Positions 1 to 5,164 are shown, counted from the stretch's first letter. The stretch is DNA of 6,029 nucleotides from an uncultured Faecalibacterium sp. (GCA_937917475.1 CALDNF010000056.1:1-6029), one strand, 5' to 3'. The notes: generated by a model from the sequence alone, not told the origin. A program made the numbers and translations.

Positions 1-1138
1 TCAGCTGCACCAGACTGGATTTTGCACTGCCGGTGCCGCCGATGATGCCCAGCGTCTCGCCGGGCTTCACCGAGAAGGTCACATCGTTGAGGACGGGCTG
101 ACCGGTGCCGTGCTTGTACTGGAACACCACATGGTCGAACTCGATGGAGCCGTCGGCCACGGTGTTCACCGGGCTCTTGGCAGGGGGCAGATCGGTGGTC
201 TCGTCCAGCACTTCCACGATACGCTTGGCCGAGGAAGCTGCCATGGAGATCATGACAAAGGCCATGCTCAGCATCATCAGGGCCATGAGGATGTTCATGA
301 TGTAGCCGAACAGGGCGTTGAGCTGGCCGGTGGTGATGGCCCCTGCCAGCACATAGTGGGCACCGAACCAGCTCAGGGCCAGATTGCAGCCGTACACGGC
401 GGTGAGCATGGCGGGGTTGTTGAAGCTCAGGCGGCTCTCGGCGTTGACGAACTGCTTGTACAGGCTCTCGCAGGCGGCGGTGTATTTCTCGTTCTCAAAG
501 CCCTCCCGGACAAAGCTCTTGACCACACGGATGGCGGAGACGTTCTCCTGCACTGAGGCGTTGAGGTTATCGTAGTTCTTGAACACCCGGTCAAAGATCT
601 TGAAGGTGGGGATCATGATGGACAGCAGCACCGCCAGCAGGAAGGCCACGGCCACCACAAAGATGAGGGCCAGCGGGCCGCCGATGGTGCAGGCCATGAT
701 GAGGGCGAACACCAGATGCACCGGCGCACGCACGCACATCCGCTCGATCATCTGGAATGCGTTCTGCACGTTGGTCACGTCGGTGGTCATGCGGGTGACC
801 AGACCGGCGGTGGAGAATTTATCAATGTTGGAAAAGGAATAGTGCTGGATGTTCTCATACATGGCATCCCGCAGGTTGCCAGCAAAGCCGGTGGAAGCCC
901 GGGCGGCAAACCGTCCGGCCAGCACGCCGAGAGCCAGAGCCACAAAGGCCACCAGCAGCGTCAGCAGGCCATAGCGGATGATGGCGTTCATGTCGCCCTT
1001 TTCAATGCCCTGATCGATGATAAAGGCCATCAGGGTGGGCAGCAGGATATCCATGATCGCTTCCAGCGCAGAGAAGATGGGCGTCACAATGGCGGCTTTT
1101 TTGTATTCACCGAGATGTGACACGAGCTTTTTGATCAT
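1..1138 (-). CDS. ABC exporter half-transporter (membrane domain plus start of ATPase domain), C-terminus cut by window edge
   Basis: Reading left from ATG at 1138 gives 379 full codons with no stop before the edge. The protein begins MIKKLVSHLGEYKKAAIVTP. Residues about 15-290 form a type 1 ABC exporter membrane domain: hydrophobic spans alternate with charged loops, and the coupling region QENVSAIRVVKSFVREGFE (from about residue 198) is typical of MsbA/BmrA-like exporters. The ATPase domain starts near residue 335, with Walker A at 367-375 reading GGTGSAKSS. Ala replaces the usual Gly before the Lys. Walker B, the signature motif and the H-loop lie outside the window. A full half-transporter is usually about 570-620 aa, so roughly a third is missing. 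The start codon overlaps the stop of the MarR gene, so both are one operon, and a second half-transporter often follows in such operons (not visible here). The substrate cannot be told; drug or peptide export is the usual inference for MarR-linked exporters. Family call is firm. Confidence 0.93.
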   Translation of the reverse strand, partial: MIKKLVSHLGEYKKAAIVTPIFSALEAIMDILLPTLMAFIIDQGIEKGDMNAIIRYGLLTLLVAFVALALGVLAGRFAARASTGFAGNLRDAMYENIQHYSFSNIDKFSTAGLVTRMTTDVTNVQNAFQMIERMCVRAPVHLVFALIMACTIGGPLALIFVVAVAFLLAVLLSIMIPTFKIFDRVFKNYDNLNASVQENVSAIRVVKSFVREGFENEKYTAACESLYKQFVNAESRLSFNNPAMLTAVYGCNLALSWFGAHYVLAGAITTGQLNALFGYIMNILMALMMLSMAFVMISMAASSAKRIVEVLDETTDLPPAKSPVNTVADGSIEFDHVVFQYKHGTGQPVLNDVTFSVKPGETLGIIGGTGSAKSSLVQL

Positions 1139-1635
1139 TGGGTGAGTCCCTCCTTTAGTTTGTTGAGCAGGCGGAGCAGCTCCGCTTTCTCTTCCGGGGT
1201 GAGCAGGCCGTCCAGATAGATGTCGGTCTGATGAAAGGCATCCATGGTCTTTTCGTGAAGGGCAGCACCCTTCTCGGTGAGGACCAGCTGCTTGAGCCGG
1301 GCATCCTGCGGGACGCTCTGCCGCTCGATGTAGCCTTTCTTTTCCATCAATTGCAGGATGTTGGTGACAGTGGAGCGGGTGATGGAGAATTCCCGCTCGA
1401 TGTCCCGCTGGTAGACGGGATGGTCAGCGCACTTATAAAGATAGCTGAGGATCCAGCCGTGCATGGGGGTCACGTCCTCCACATGATTCTGGCGGCTGAA
1501 CTGGTTGGTCTTGCGGAAGATCAGATTGTTCACCCGGTGCATCATGGCGGAGATGACCTGCGGCGGGTCCCATGGGGGTTCGCCCGGCCGACAGTGGGTC
1601 TCACACCCGGCAGGGTGGGGAGTCGGTTCGTTCAT
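1135..1635 (-). CDS. MarR-family transcriptional regulator
   Basis: A 166-aa protein starts at ATG 1635, with GAGGGA a few bases upstream. Residues 74-120 form the winged helix-turn-helix: VYQRDIEREFSITRSTVTN (helix-turn-helix), then LMEKKGYIERQ, and the wing with DARLKQLVLTEKG. The D-x-R at 111-113 is the conserved wing motif of MarR proteins. Flanking helices (about 26-70 and 122-166) would make the dimer interface. The length is normal for the family. The N-terminus carries an unusual Pro-rich tail with His7, Cys11, His14 and Cys15 ahead of the core; another Cys is at 69. The frame stays open upstream to 1827, but that extension crosses the promoter and the neighbouring stop codon, so the 1635 start is chosen. 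Being first in the operon with the exporter, it probably represses both genes until a ligand or oxidant releases it (family inference). Confidence 0.92.
   Translation of the reverse strand: MNEPTPHPAGCETHCRPGEPPWDPPQVISAMMHRVNNLIFRKTNQFSRQNHVEDVTPMHGWILSYLYKCADHPVYQRDIEREFSITRSTVTNILQLMEKKGYIERQSVPQDARLKQLVLTEKGAALHEKTMDAFHQTDIYLDGLLTPEEKAELLRLLNKLKEGLTQ
1148..1156 (-). promoter_or_regulatory. Ribosome binding site of the ABC exporter gene, inside the marR-type coding end
   Basis: The minus strand reads AAAGGAGGG about 10 nt before the exporter ATG at 1138. It is formed by Lys-Glu-Gly codons near the C-terminus of the MarR protein. Together with the ATGA stop/start overlap (1135-1138) this supports translational coupling and fixes the exporter start. 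Confidence 0.75.
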
Positions 1636-1675
1636 GATGATCCCTCGCTTGGTAAGTTTGTTAAAAATTTGGATT

Positions 1676-1704
1676 GTTTCACCTGAAACTGTTTGATACA
1701 GAAC
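1676..1704. promoter_or_regulatory. Candidate MarR operator: one perfect and one degenerate palindrome
   Basis: Positions 1676-1689 read GTTTCA-CC-TGAAAC, an inverted repeat with perfect 6-bp arms. Positions 1691-1704 read GTTTGATACAGAAC, which matches the first site at 8 of 14 positions and is set 15 bp away. Both lie between the -10 box (1706-1711) and the marR-type start, about +1 to +24 of the predicted transcript, where a repressor would block RNA polymerase. Binding by the adjacent MarR protein is inference. Confidence 0.5.
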
Positions 1705-1705
1705 T

Positions 1706-1733
1706 ATTATAGTCAAAACAAAAGAGCTGTCAA
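1706..1733 (-). promoter_or_regulatory. Sigma-A promoter of the marR-ABC exporter operon
   Basis: On the minus strand there is a perfect -35 TTGACA (1728-1733), a 16-bp spacer and a perfect -10 TATAAT (1706-1711). Transcription should start near 1699, giving a leader of about 63 nt before ATG 1635. The -35 box sits inside the terminator hairpin of the upstream phosphodiesterase gene and the spacer coincides with its T-tract. Confidence 0.85.
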
Positions 1734-1743
1734 GAGGCAGCTC
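1715..1743 (-). terminator. Intrinsic terminator of the phosphodiesterase gene
   Basis: On the minus strand, GAGCTG (1743-1738) pairs with CAGCTC (1729-1724) around an 8-nt loop and is followed by TTTTGTTTT (1723-1715). A flanking G-T pair can lengthen the stem to 7 bp. The hairpin begins 55 nt after the TAA at 1799. The stem is short, so termination may be incomplete. Confidence 0.68.
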
Positions 1744-1798
1744 CATGAAGAAAATGTGAATTTTGAGGGTGCAATGTGCGGCAGGCCGGTGGGAAAGA

Positions 1799-2800
1799 TT
1801 ATTCTGACGTGACAGCGTTCTTTCCATGGAGGATGGAGATCAGCTCCTCGGGCTTGTTGGTGACGATGATCTCCGGCTGCATCTGCACCAGACTGCGCAG
1901 GTCCCGGCGGCTTTCCGGGAACATGGGCCATGGCACCATCCCAAAGCCTGCGGCACTGCCCCGCTGGATGAGGGAAGTGTCCCGGAAGCAGCCATAATAG
2001 GTAGGGCCGATGTAGTCCACCGGGAAGTCGAACTGCTGCACATAGCCCAGCGTGTCGATCTGATGGACGTAGTCCTGCAAGATCTCCAGCAGGTCCTGCC
2101 CGGGAAAGTTGGAGAGCAGGGCCAGATACCGGTCCCGGACGTACTGATACAAAAAGCCGTTTTCCTCTTCCAGCTCACCGCTTTCCATCAGGGAGAGGGC
2201 GGCAGCGGCAGACTGAGGCCCCGAGAGCTTGTCCAGCAGAGGATCGCCGTTGGTCAGCCCAAGGTCCGTCCAGAGGGCCGGGGGAGGGCAGAAGCAGGAC
2301 TCCATATTCAAAAAGAGGGCGGCGGTGCGCATCTCGGGCATCCGCTCTTTGACCTGCCGGAGCAGGTCGTACTGGAAGGAGGTGAGGACGGCGTTCTTCT
2401 CGCAGCCCATGGATACCACGGTGTCCAGCACCCGGTCCACAAAGTCCTTGTCTCGGTCAAAGTAGGGTTTGAGCTCGATCTGGATCATCTCCATCTCCCG
2501 GCCCACTTCCAGCACTTCTTCAAGGGTGGGGATCTTCTCGCCCGCAAACTCGGGGCTTTTCCAGCTGCCGAAATCCAGAGTCCGCAGGTCGTCAAAGTCG
2601 GCGTCAAAGATGTCCCGGTGCACCCCGGCCACCCGGTCGGTGACGAAATCGTGGGCAATGACCAGATGCTTGTCCCGGGTCATCTGCACATCCATCTCGA
2701 TGCCGTCGGCTCCCAGAGCCTTGGCGGTGCGGAAGGCGGCAAGGGTGTTTTCGGGCGCAAGATTGGATGCGCCCCGGTGGGCAATGACGAGCGGCTGCAT
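1799..2800 (-). CDS. Glycerophosphodiester phosphodiesterase family protein with internal insertion
   Basis: A 333-aa protein starts at ATG 2800, with GGAAGGAG 6 nt upstream. The N-terminal half has the GDPD signature: IAHRG (His8, Arg9), APENT (15-19), GIEMDVQ (Glu35, Asp37), a catalytic-type His50 in VIAHD, and IELKP (Glu109, Lys111). The family hydrolyses glycerophosphodiesters to glycerol-3-phosphate and an alcohol in a metal-bound TIM barrel. No signal peptide is visible, so a cytosolic enzyme is likely. The C-terminus ends with IIVTNKPEEL (from 311), equivalent to the usual TD-x-P motif. Typical bacterial cytosolic members are about 240-260 aa; the excess lies around residues 167-255, which I do not recognise. 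The usual W-T-V-N strand near the C-terminus appears as VPWPMF. The frame is open back to 2884 but that part contains the promoter, so 2800 is preferred. It is a single-gene unit with its own promoter and terminator. The exact substrate is unknown. Confidence 0.9.
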   Translation of the reverse strand: MQPLVIAHRGASNLAPENTLAAFRTAKALGADGIEMDVQMTRDKHLVIAHDFVTDRVAGVHRDIFDADFDDLRTLDFGSWKSPEFAGEKIPTLEEVLEVGREMEMIQIELKPYFDRDKDFVDRVLDTVVSMGCEKNAVLTSFQYDLLRQVKERMPEMRTAALFLNMESCFCPPPALWTDLGLTNGDPLLDKLSGPQSAAAALSLMESGELEEENGFLYQYVRDRYLALLSNFPGQDLLEILQDYVHQIDTLGYVQQFDFPVDYIGPTYYGCFRDTSLIQRGSAAGFGMVPWPMFPESRRDLRSLVQMQPEIIVTNKPEELISILHGKNAVTSE

Positions 2801-2855
2801 GATGGGCTCCTTCCTTGGTGGCCTTGGTGGAACAGGGGAAAAAACGTACCCTAAG

Positions 2856-2884
2856 AGGATACCGCCTTTTGGGGGCAGAGTCAA
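2856..2884 (-). promoter_or_regulatory. Sigma-A promoter of the phosphodiesterase gene
   Basis: On the minus strand, -35 TTGACT (2879-2884) is followed by a 17-bp spacer and -10 TATCCT (2856-2861). The predicted start is near 2849, giving a leader of about 49 nt. The box lies inside the upstream open extension of the gene's frame, which argues for the start at 2800. Confidence 0.72.
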
Positions 2885-2923
2885 CGCCTGAGGGGTAAAA
2901 AAGATGTGAAAGTATGACTTTAA

Positions 2924-2938
2924 TCGTCAAAATGACGA
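2924..2938. promoter_or_regulatory. Perfect inverted repeat between the divergent phosphodiesterase and purC genes
   Basis: TCGTCA-AAA-TGACGA has perfect 6-bp arms. A further TGAC about 9 bp to the left (2915-2918) gives alternating TGAC/GTCA half-sites. It lies about 40 bp upstream of the phosphodiesterase -35 box and about 75 bp upstream of the purC -35 box. It has no T-tract and fits an operator better than a terminator. The regulator is unknown. Confidence 0.45.
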
Positions 2939-2949
2939 AAATTGCCCCT

Positions 2950-2996
2950 GATTTTTTGCAGTTTTCACTATAAAAATCAAAAATCGGGCGGATTTT
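2950..2996. repeat. Cluster of AAAATC/GATTTT words with a 7-bp tandem repeat
   Basis: AAAAATC occurs twice in tandem (2972-2978, 2979-2985). The complementary word GATTTT occurs at 2950-2955 and 2991-2996. The right pair forms a 6-5-6 inverted repeat (2980-2996) and the left pair a wider one. The cluster lies about 50-100 bp before the predicted purC transcription start. It could be a protein-binding array, an UP-like AT-rich element, or chance in AT-rich spacer. Confidence 0.4.
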
Positions 2997-3012
2997 CCTT
3001 GGATTCTGTTTC

Positions 3013-3041
3013 TTTCAAAGCGGGGGAAACTGTGATAAGAT
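3013..3041 (+). promoter_or_regulatory. Likely purC promoter with extended -10
   Basis: TTTCAA (3013-3018, weak -35), a 17-bp spacer, and TAAGAT (3036-3041) preceded by TG at 3033-3034 form an extended -10 promoter. The predicted start is near 3048, giving a leader of about 55 nt that is too short for a purine riboswitch. A small hairpin CGGC-GCA-GCCG lies at 3059-3069 in the leader. Confidence 0.55.
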
Positions 3042-3102
3042 AATGAGGTAAGAGCAAGCGGCGCAGCCGTTCACAGGAAAAAGGAATAATGGAGTGTTTG
3101 CT

Positions 3103-3972
3103 ATGACTGAGTTCAAGCCCATCAAGGAAGGGAAAGTCCGTGAGATCTATGACAATGGCGACAGCCTGATCATGGTCGCTACCGACCGCATTTCCGCATT
3201 TGACGTGATCCTGAAGAACAAGGTGACCAACAAGGGCAAAGTGCTGACCCAGATGAGCAAGTTCTGGTTCGACTTTACCAAGGACGTCATCCCCAACCAT
3301 ATGCTGAGCGTGGATACCAAGGATATGCCCGAGTTCTTCCGCACGCCGGAGTTCGAGGGCCGGAGCATGATGTGCCGCAAGCTGACCATGCTGCCCATCG
3401 AGTGCATCGTCCGGGGCTACATCACCGGCAGCGGCTGGGCCAGCTACAAAGAGAACGGCACCGCCTGCGGCATCCAACTGCCCGAGGGCCTGAAGGAGTC
3501 CCAGAAGCTGCCTGAGCCCATCTACACCCCCTCCACCAAGGCTGAGATCGGCGACCACGACGAGAACATTTCCTATGAGCAGAGCATCGATGTGCTGGAA
3601 AAGCTCTTCCCCGGCAAGGGAGCCCAGTATGCCGCCGCTCTGCGGGACAACACCATCGCCCTGTATAAGAAGTGCGCCGAGTACGCCCTGAGCCGGGGCA
3701 TCATCATCGCCGACACCAAGTTTGAGTTTGGTCTGGACGAAAACGGCAATGTGGTGCTGGGCGACGAGATGCTTACCCCCGATTCCTCCCGCTTCTGGCC
3801 GCTGGAAGGCTATGAGGCAGGCCACGGCCAGCCCTCCTTTGACAAGCAGTTCGTCCGTGACTGGCTCAAGGCCAACCCCGGCAGCAACTACGACCTGCCG
3901 CAGGAGGTCATTGACAAGACCATCGCCAAGTACGAGGAAGCTTACGAGCTGCTGACCGGCAAGAAGCTGTAA
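3103..3972 (+). CDS. purC: Phosphoribosylaminoimidazole-succinocarboxamide synthase (SAICAR synthetase)
   Basis: A 289-aa cytosolic enzyme of purine synthesis. It joins CAIR and L-aspartate with ATP hydrolysis to give SAICAR. Both family signatures are present: LPIECIVRGYITGSGW (97-112) and IADTKFEFG (202-210). The N-terminal nucleotide-binding strand KEGKVREIYD (8-17), the DEMLTPDSSRFW segment (221-232) and FDKQFVRDWL (246-255) also fit. It belongs to the longer form of the family (E. coli PurC is about 237 aa), with extra sequence around 112-165 and at the C-terminus. The start is ATG 3103, with GGAG at 3091-3094 and 8-nt spacing; an in-frame GTG at 3094 has no better site. No other pur gene is adjacent: the gene has its own promoter and is closed by a strong terminator. 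No key residue appears to be missing. Confidence 0.97.
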   Translation: MTEFKPIKEGKVREIYDNGDSLIMVATDRISAFDVILKNKVTNKGKVLTQMSKFWFDFTKDVIPNHMLSVDTKDMPEFFRTPEFEGRSMMCRKLTMLPIECIVRGYITGSGWASYKENGTACGIQLPEGLKESQKLPEPIYTPSTKAEIGDHDENISYEQSIDVLEKLFPGKGAQYAAALRDNTIALYKKCAEYALSRGIIIADTKFEFGLDENGNVVLGDEMLTPDSSRFWPLEGYEAGHGQPSFDKQFVRDWLKANPGSNYDLPQEVIDKTIAKYEEAYELLTGKKL

Positions 3973-3986
3973 TTTTCAACACTGCG

Positions 3987-4029
3987 GATACCTGCCTGTG
4001 GAAAACTGCGGGCGGGTATCTTTTATTTT
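3987..4029 (+). terminator. Strong intrinsic terminator after purC
   Basis: GATACCTGCC (3987-3996) pairs with GGCGGGTATC (4011-4020) in a 10-bp stem with one T-G wobble. The loop is 14 nt and TTTTATTTT (4021-4029) follows. It starts 14 nt after the purC stop. The sequence ACTGCGG is repeated just before the left arm and at the base of the right arm (3981-3987, 4006-4012 region). Confidence 0.9.
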
Positions 4030-4039
4030 ACCCAAATGC

Positions 4040-4067
4040 TTGACCGCATTTGTTTTCGTGTTACAAT
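4040..4067 (+). promoter_or_regulatory. Promoter of the YitT-family gene, extended -10
   Basis: -35 TTGACC (4040-4045), a 16-bp spacer and -10 TACAAT (4062-4067), with TG at 4059-4060 forming an extended -10. The predicted start is near 4074, about 44 nt before the ATG. It begins only 10 nt after the purC terminator T-tract, so the membrane protein is expressed separately from purC. Confidence 0.78.
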
Positions 4068-4117
4068 GGCTTTGGCAGAATGTCGGAAAAGGCAGCTGCG
4101 GCGAAAGGAAGTTCCGA

Positions 4118-4975
4118 ATGAAAGAAAAGCTCCTGCACTACGGTGCGAAGTACGCCATCATCACCCTGAGTATCACCATCATGTCAGTGGGTGTGTATTT
4201 CTTCAAATTCCCCAATAACTTTGTTTTTGGCGGCGTGACCGGTGCGGCGGCTTTGGTGGCAAAGCTCACTCCGCTGTCGGCATCGGCGTTTTCATCGGCG
4301 GCGAACATTGTGCTGCTGGTGGTGGGCCTGATCTTTCTGGGCAGGGAGTTTGCCCTGACCACCGGCTATGCGACGCTGGTCATGTCGGTGGAATTGATGG
4401 TGCTGGAAAAGCTGGTGCCCCTCTCGGGCCCCCTCTCCGACCAGCCCATGCTGGACCTGCTGTTCGCCATCGCCCTGCCGGCCATTGCGTCGGCTCTGCT
4501 CTTCAATGTGGGAGCCTCCTCCGGCGGCACCGACATCATCGCCCTCATTGTGGAAAAATACACCCACCTGCACAGCATCGCAACGGCGTTGTTCCTCACC
4601 GACCTGTTCATGGTGGTGGCGGCCTGCTTCGTCTTTGACCTGTACACGGCTCTGTATTCCTTTGTGGGCCTGACCGTCAAGTCGCTGGTCATCGATGCGG
4701 TGTTGGAAAAGATCAAGATGTGCAAGGCCATCCTCATCATCTGCGATGATAAGGAGCCCATCTGCGATTTCGTCATGAAAAAGCTGGTGCGGGGTGCCAC
4801 CTACACCCCCTGCTACGGTGCCTACACCGATAAGCCCCATTACATGATCTACACCACCCTCACCCGGCGGGAGGCCGACCAGCTGCAGGACTTCATCCAC
4901 AAAGAGCACCTCAACGCCTTTATCTCCATGCTCAGCACCACCGAGGTGTTTGGCAAGGGCTTCAACCACGCATAA
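4118..4975 (+). CDS. YitT-family integral membrane protein (DUF161 repeats plus C-terminal DUF2179)
   Basis: A 285-aa protein starts at ATG 4118, with AAAGGAAG 6 nt upstream. Membrane spans are visible at about 12-29, 36-50, 58-74, 80-100, 113-131 and 155-173, with a further weak one near 176-195. The two halves carry the family's Gly-rich motifs: GGVTG (38-42) and SSGGTDI (134-140), which suggests an inverted or tandem repeat architecture. The C-terminal part (about 200-285) is a soluble DUF2179 domain with RGATYTPCYGAYT (225-237) and LNAFISM...GKGF (265-282). The length matches the family (about 280-290 aa). The family is widespread in Firmicutes and its transport or sensing function is not established, so no substrate is assigned. 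The same frame is open back to 3998, but that part runs through the purC terminator and this gene's promoter and is not coding. It is a single-gene unit with its own promoter and terminator. Confidence 0.93.
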   Translation: MKEKLLHYGAKYAIITLSITIMSVGVYFFKFPNNFVFGGVTGAAALVAKLTPLSASAFSSAANIVLLVVGLIFLGREFALTTGYATLVMSVELMVLEKLVPLSGPLSDQPMLDLLFAIALPAIASALLFNVGASSGGTDIIALIVEKYTHLHSIATALFLTDLFMVVAACFVFDLYTALYSFVGLTVKSLVIDAVLEKIKMCKAILIICDDKEPICDFVMKKLVRGATYTPCYGAYTDKPHYMIYTTLTRREADQLQDFIHKEHLNAFISMLSTTEVFGKGFNHA

Positions 4976-4990
4976 ATCAGCACAGGAACC

Positions 4991-5029
4991 GACGGTTCTC
5001 TCCCGGTGGAGAGGCCGTCTTTTTTGTTT
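4991..5029 (+). terminator. Intrinsic terminator after the YitT-family gene
   Basis: GACGG (4991-4995) pairs with CCGTC (5015-5019), and CTCTCC (4998-5003) with GGAGAG (5008-5013), around a 4-nt loop. Between them is a small asymmetric bulge (TT against G). TTTTTTGTTT follows from 5020. It lies 15 nt after the stop codon. Confidence 0.9.
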
Positions 5030-5056
5030 GAGAAAGAACCAGAATGAAAGAGCGGC

Positions 5057-5072
5057 CTTTGCCCGGCTTTGC
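5057..5072. repeat. CTTTGC direct repeat upstream of the citrate lyase promoter
   Basis: CTTTGC occurs at 5057-5062 and 5067-5072 with CCGG between, a 10-bp period that places both copies on one face of the helix. It lies about 20-35 bp upstream of the -35 box, a typical activator position. It may be chance; no regulator is assigned. Confidence 0.3.
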
Positions 5073-5092
5073 ATGAAACATTGGAATAACTC

Positions 5093-5122
5093 TTGAATAC
5101 AAGTGATTTTTCGTGCTATCTT
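5093..5122 (+). promoter_or_regulatory. Promoter of the citrate lyase operon, extended -10
   Basis: -35 TTGAAT (5093-5098), an 18-bp spacer and -10 TATCTT (5117-5122), with TG at 5114-5115 forming an extended -10. The predicted start is near 5129, giving a leader of about 120 nt before citD. Confidence 0.65.
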
Positions 5123-5136
5123 AACAAATATTAAGA
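5119..5136. promoter_or_regulatory. Candidate operator overlapping the citrate lyase -10 box and start site
   Basis: TCTTAA-CAAATA-TTAAGA is an inverted repeat with perfect 6-bp arms. The left arm covers most of the -10 box and the right arm lies just past the predicted start. Repressor binding here would block the promoter. The regulator is unknown. Confidence 0.5.
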
Positions 5137-5152
5137 CGGCTTCTATGACTTT

Positions 5153-5164
5153 TGTAAGGTTACA
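5153..5164. promoter_or_regulatory. Second dyad in the citrate lyase leader
   Basis: TGTAA-GG-TTACA has perfect 5-bp arms, at about +25 to +36 of the predicted transcript. With flanking G-U pairs the RNA could form a stem of about 7 bp with a tight loop. It could be a DNA operator or an RNA structure. It is 2 bp too short to fit a CcpA cre site. Confidence 0.4.

Noticed and set aside
110..1120. Plus-strand open frames opposite the ABC exporter
   Set aside because: They are shadows of a clear type 1 exporter reading frame on the minus strand; products are low-complexity.
1636..1827. N-terminal extension of the MarR protein from 1827
   Set aside because: It would overlap the end of the phosphodiesterase gene and contain the operon's promoter and operator; the extra residues are not MarR-like and the start at 1635 has a good ribosome site.
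1826..2854. Long plus-strand open frame opposite the phosphodiesterase gene
   Set aside because: It is a GC-driven shadow: the product is His/Gly/Gln/Val-rich with no recognisable domain, while the minus strand has clear GDPD catalytic motifs, a ribosome site, a promoter and a terminator.
3042..3102. Purine riboswitch in the purC leader
   Set aside because: The predicted leader is only about 55 nt and lacks the three-way junction and conserved loops of the class.
2977..3825. Long minus-strand open frame opposite purC
   Set aside because: purC on the plus strand has both SAICAR synthetase signatures; the antisense product is low-complexity with no family features and no ribosome site.
3998..4117. 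N-terminal extension of the YitT-family protein from 3998
   Set aside because: It starts inside the purC terminator loop and runs through this gene's own promoter; ATG 4118 has a proper ribosome site and gives the normal family length.
4292..5074. Minus-strand open frame opposite the YitT-family gene
   Set aside because: Its product is rich in His, Gln and Gly, as expected for the complement of a membrane protein gene, and it crosses the terminator at 4991-5029.
5153..5164. CcpA catabolite-repression (cre) site before citD
   Set aside because: The dyad resembles cre at its ends but is 2 bp too short and lacks the central CG.
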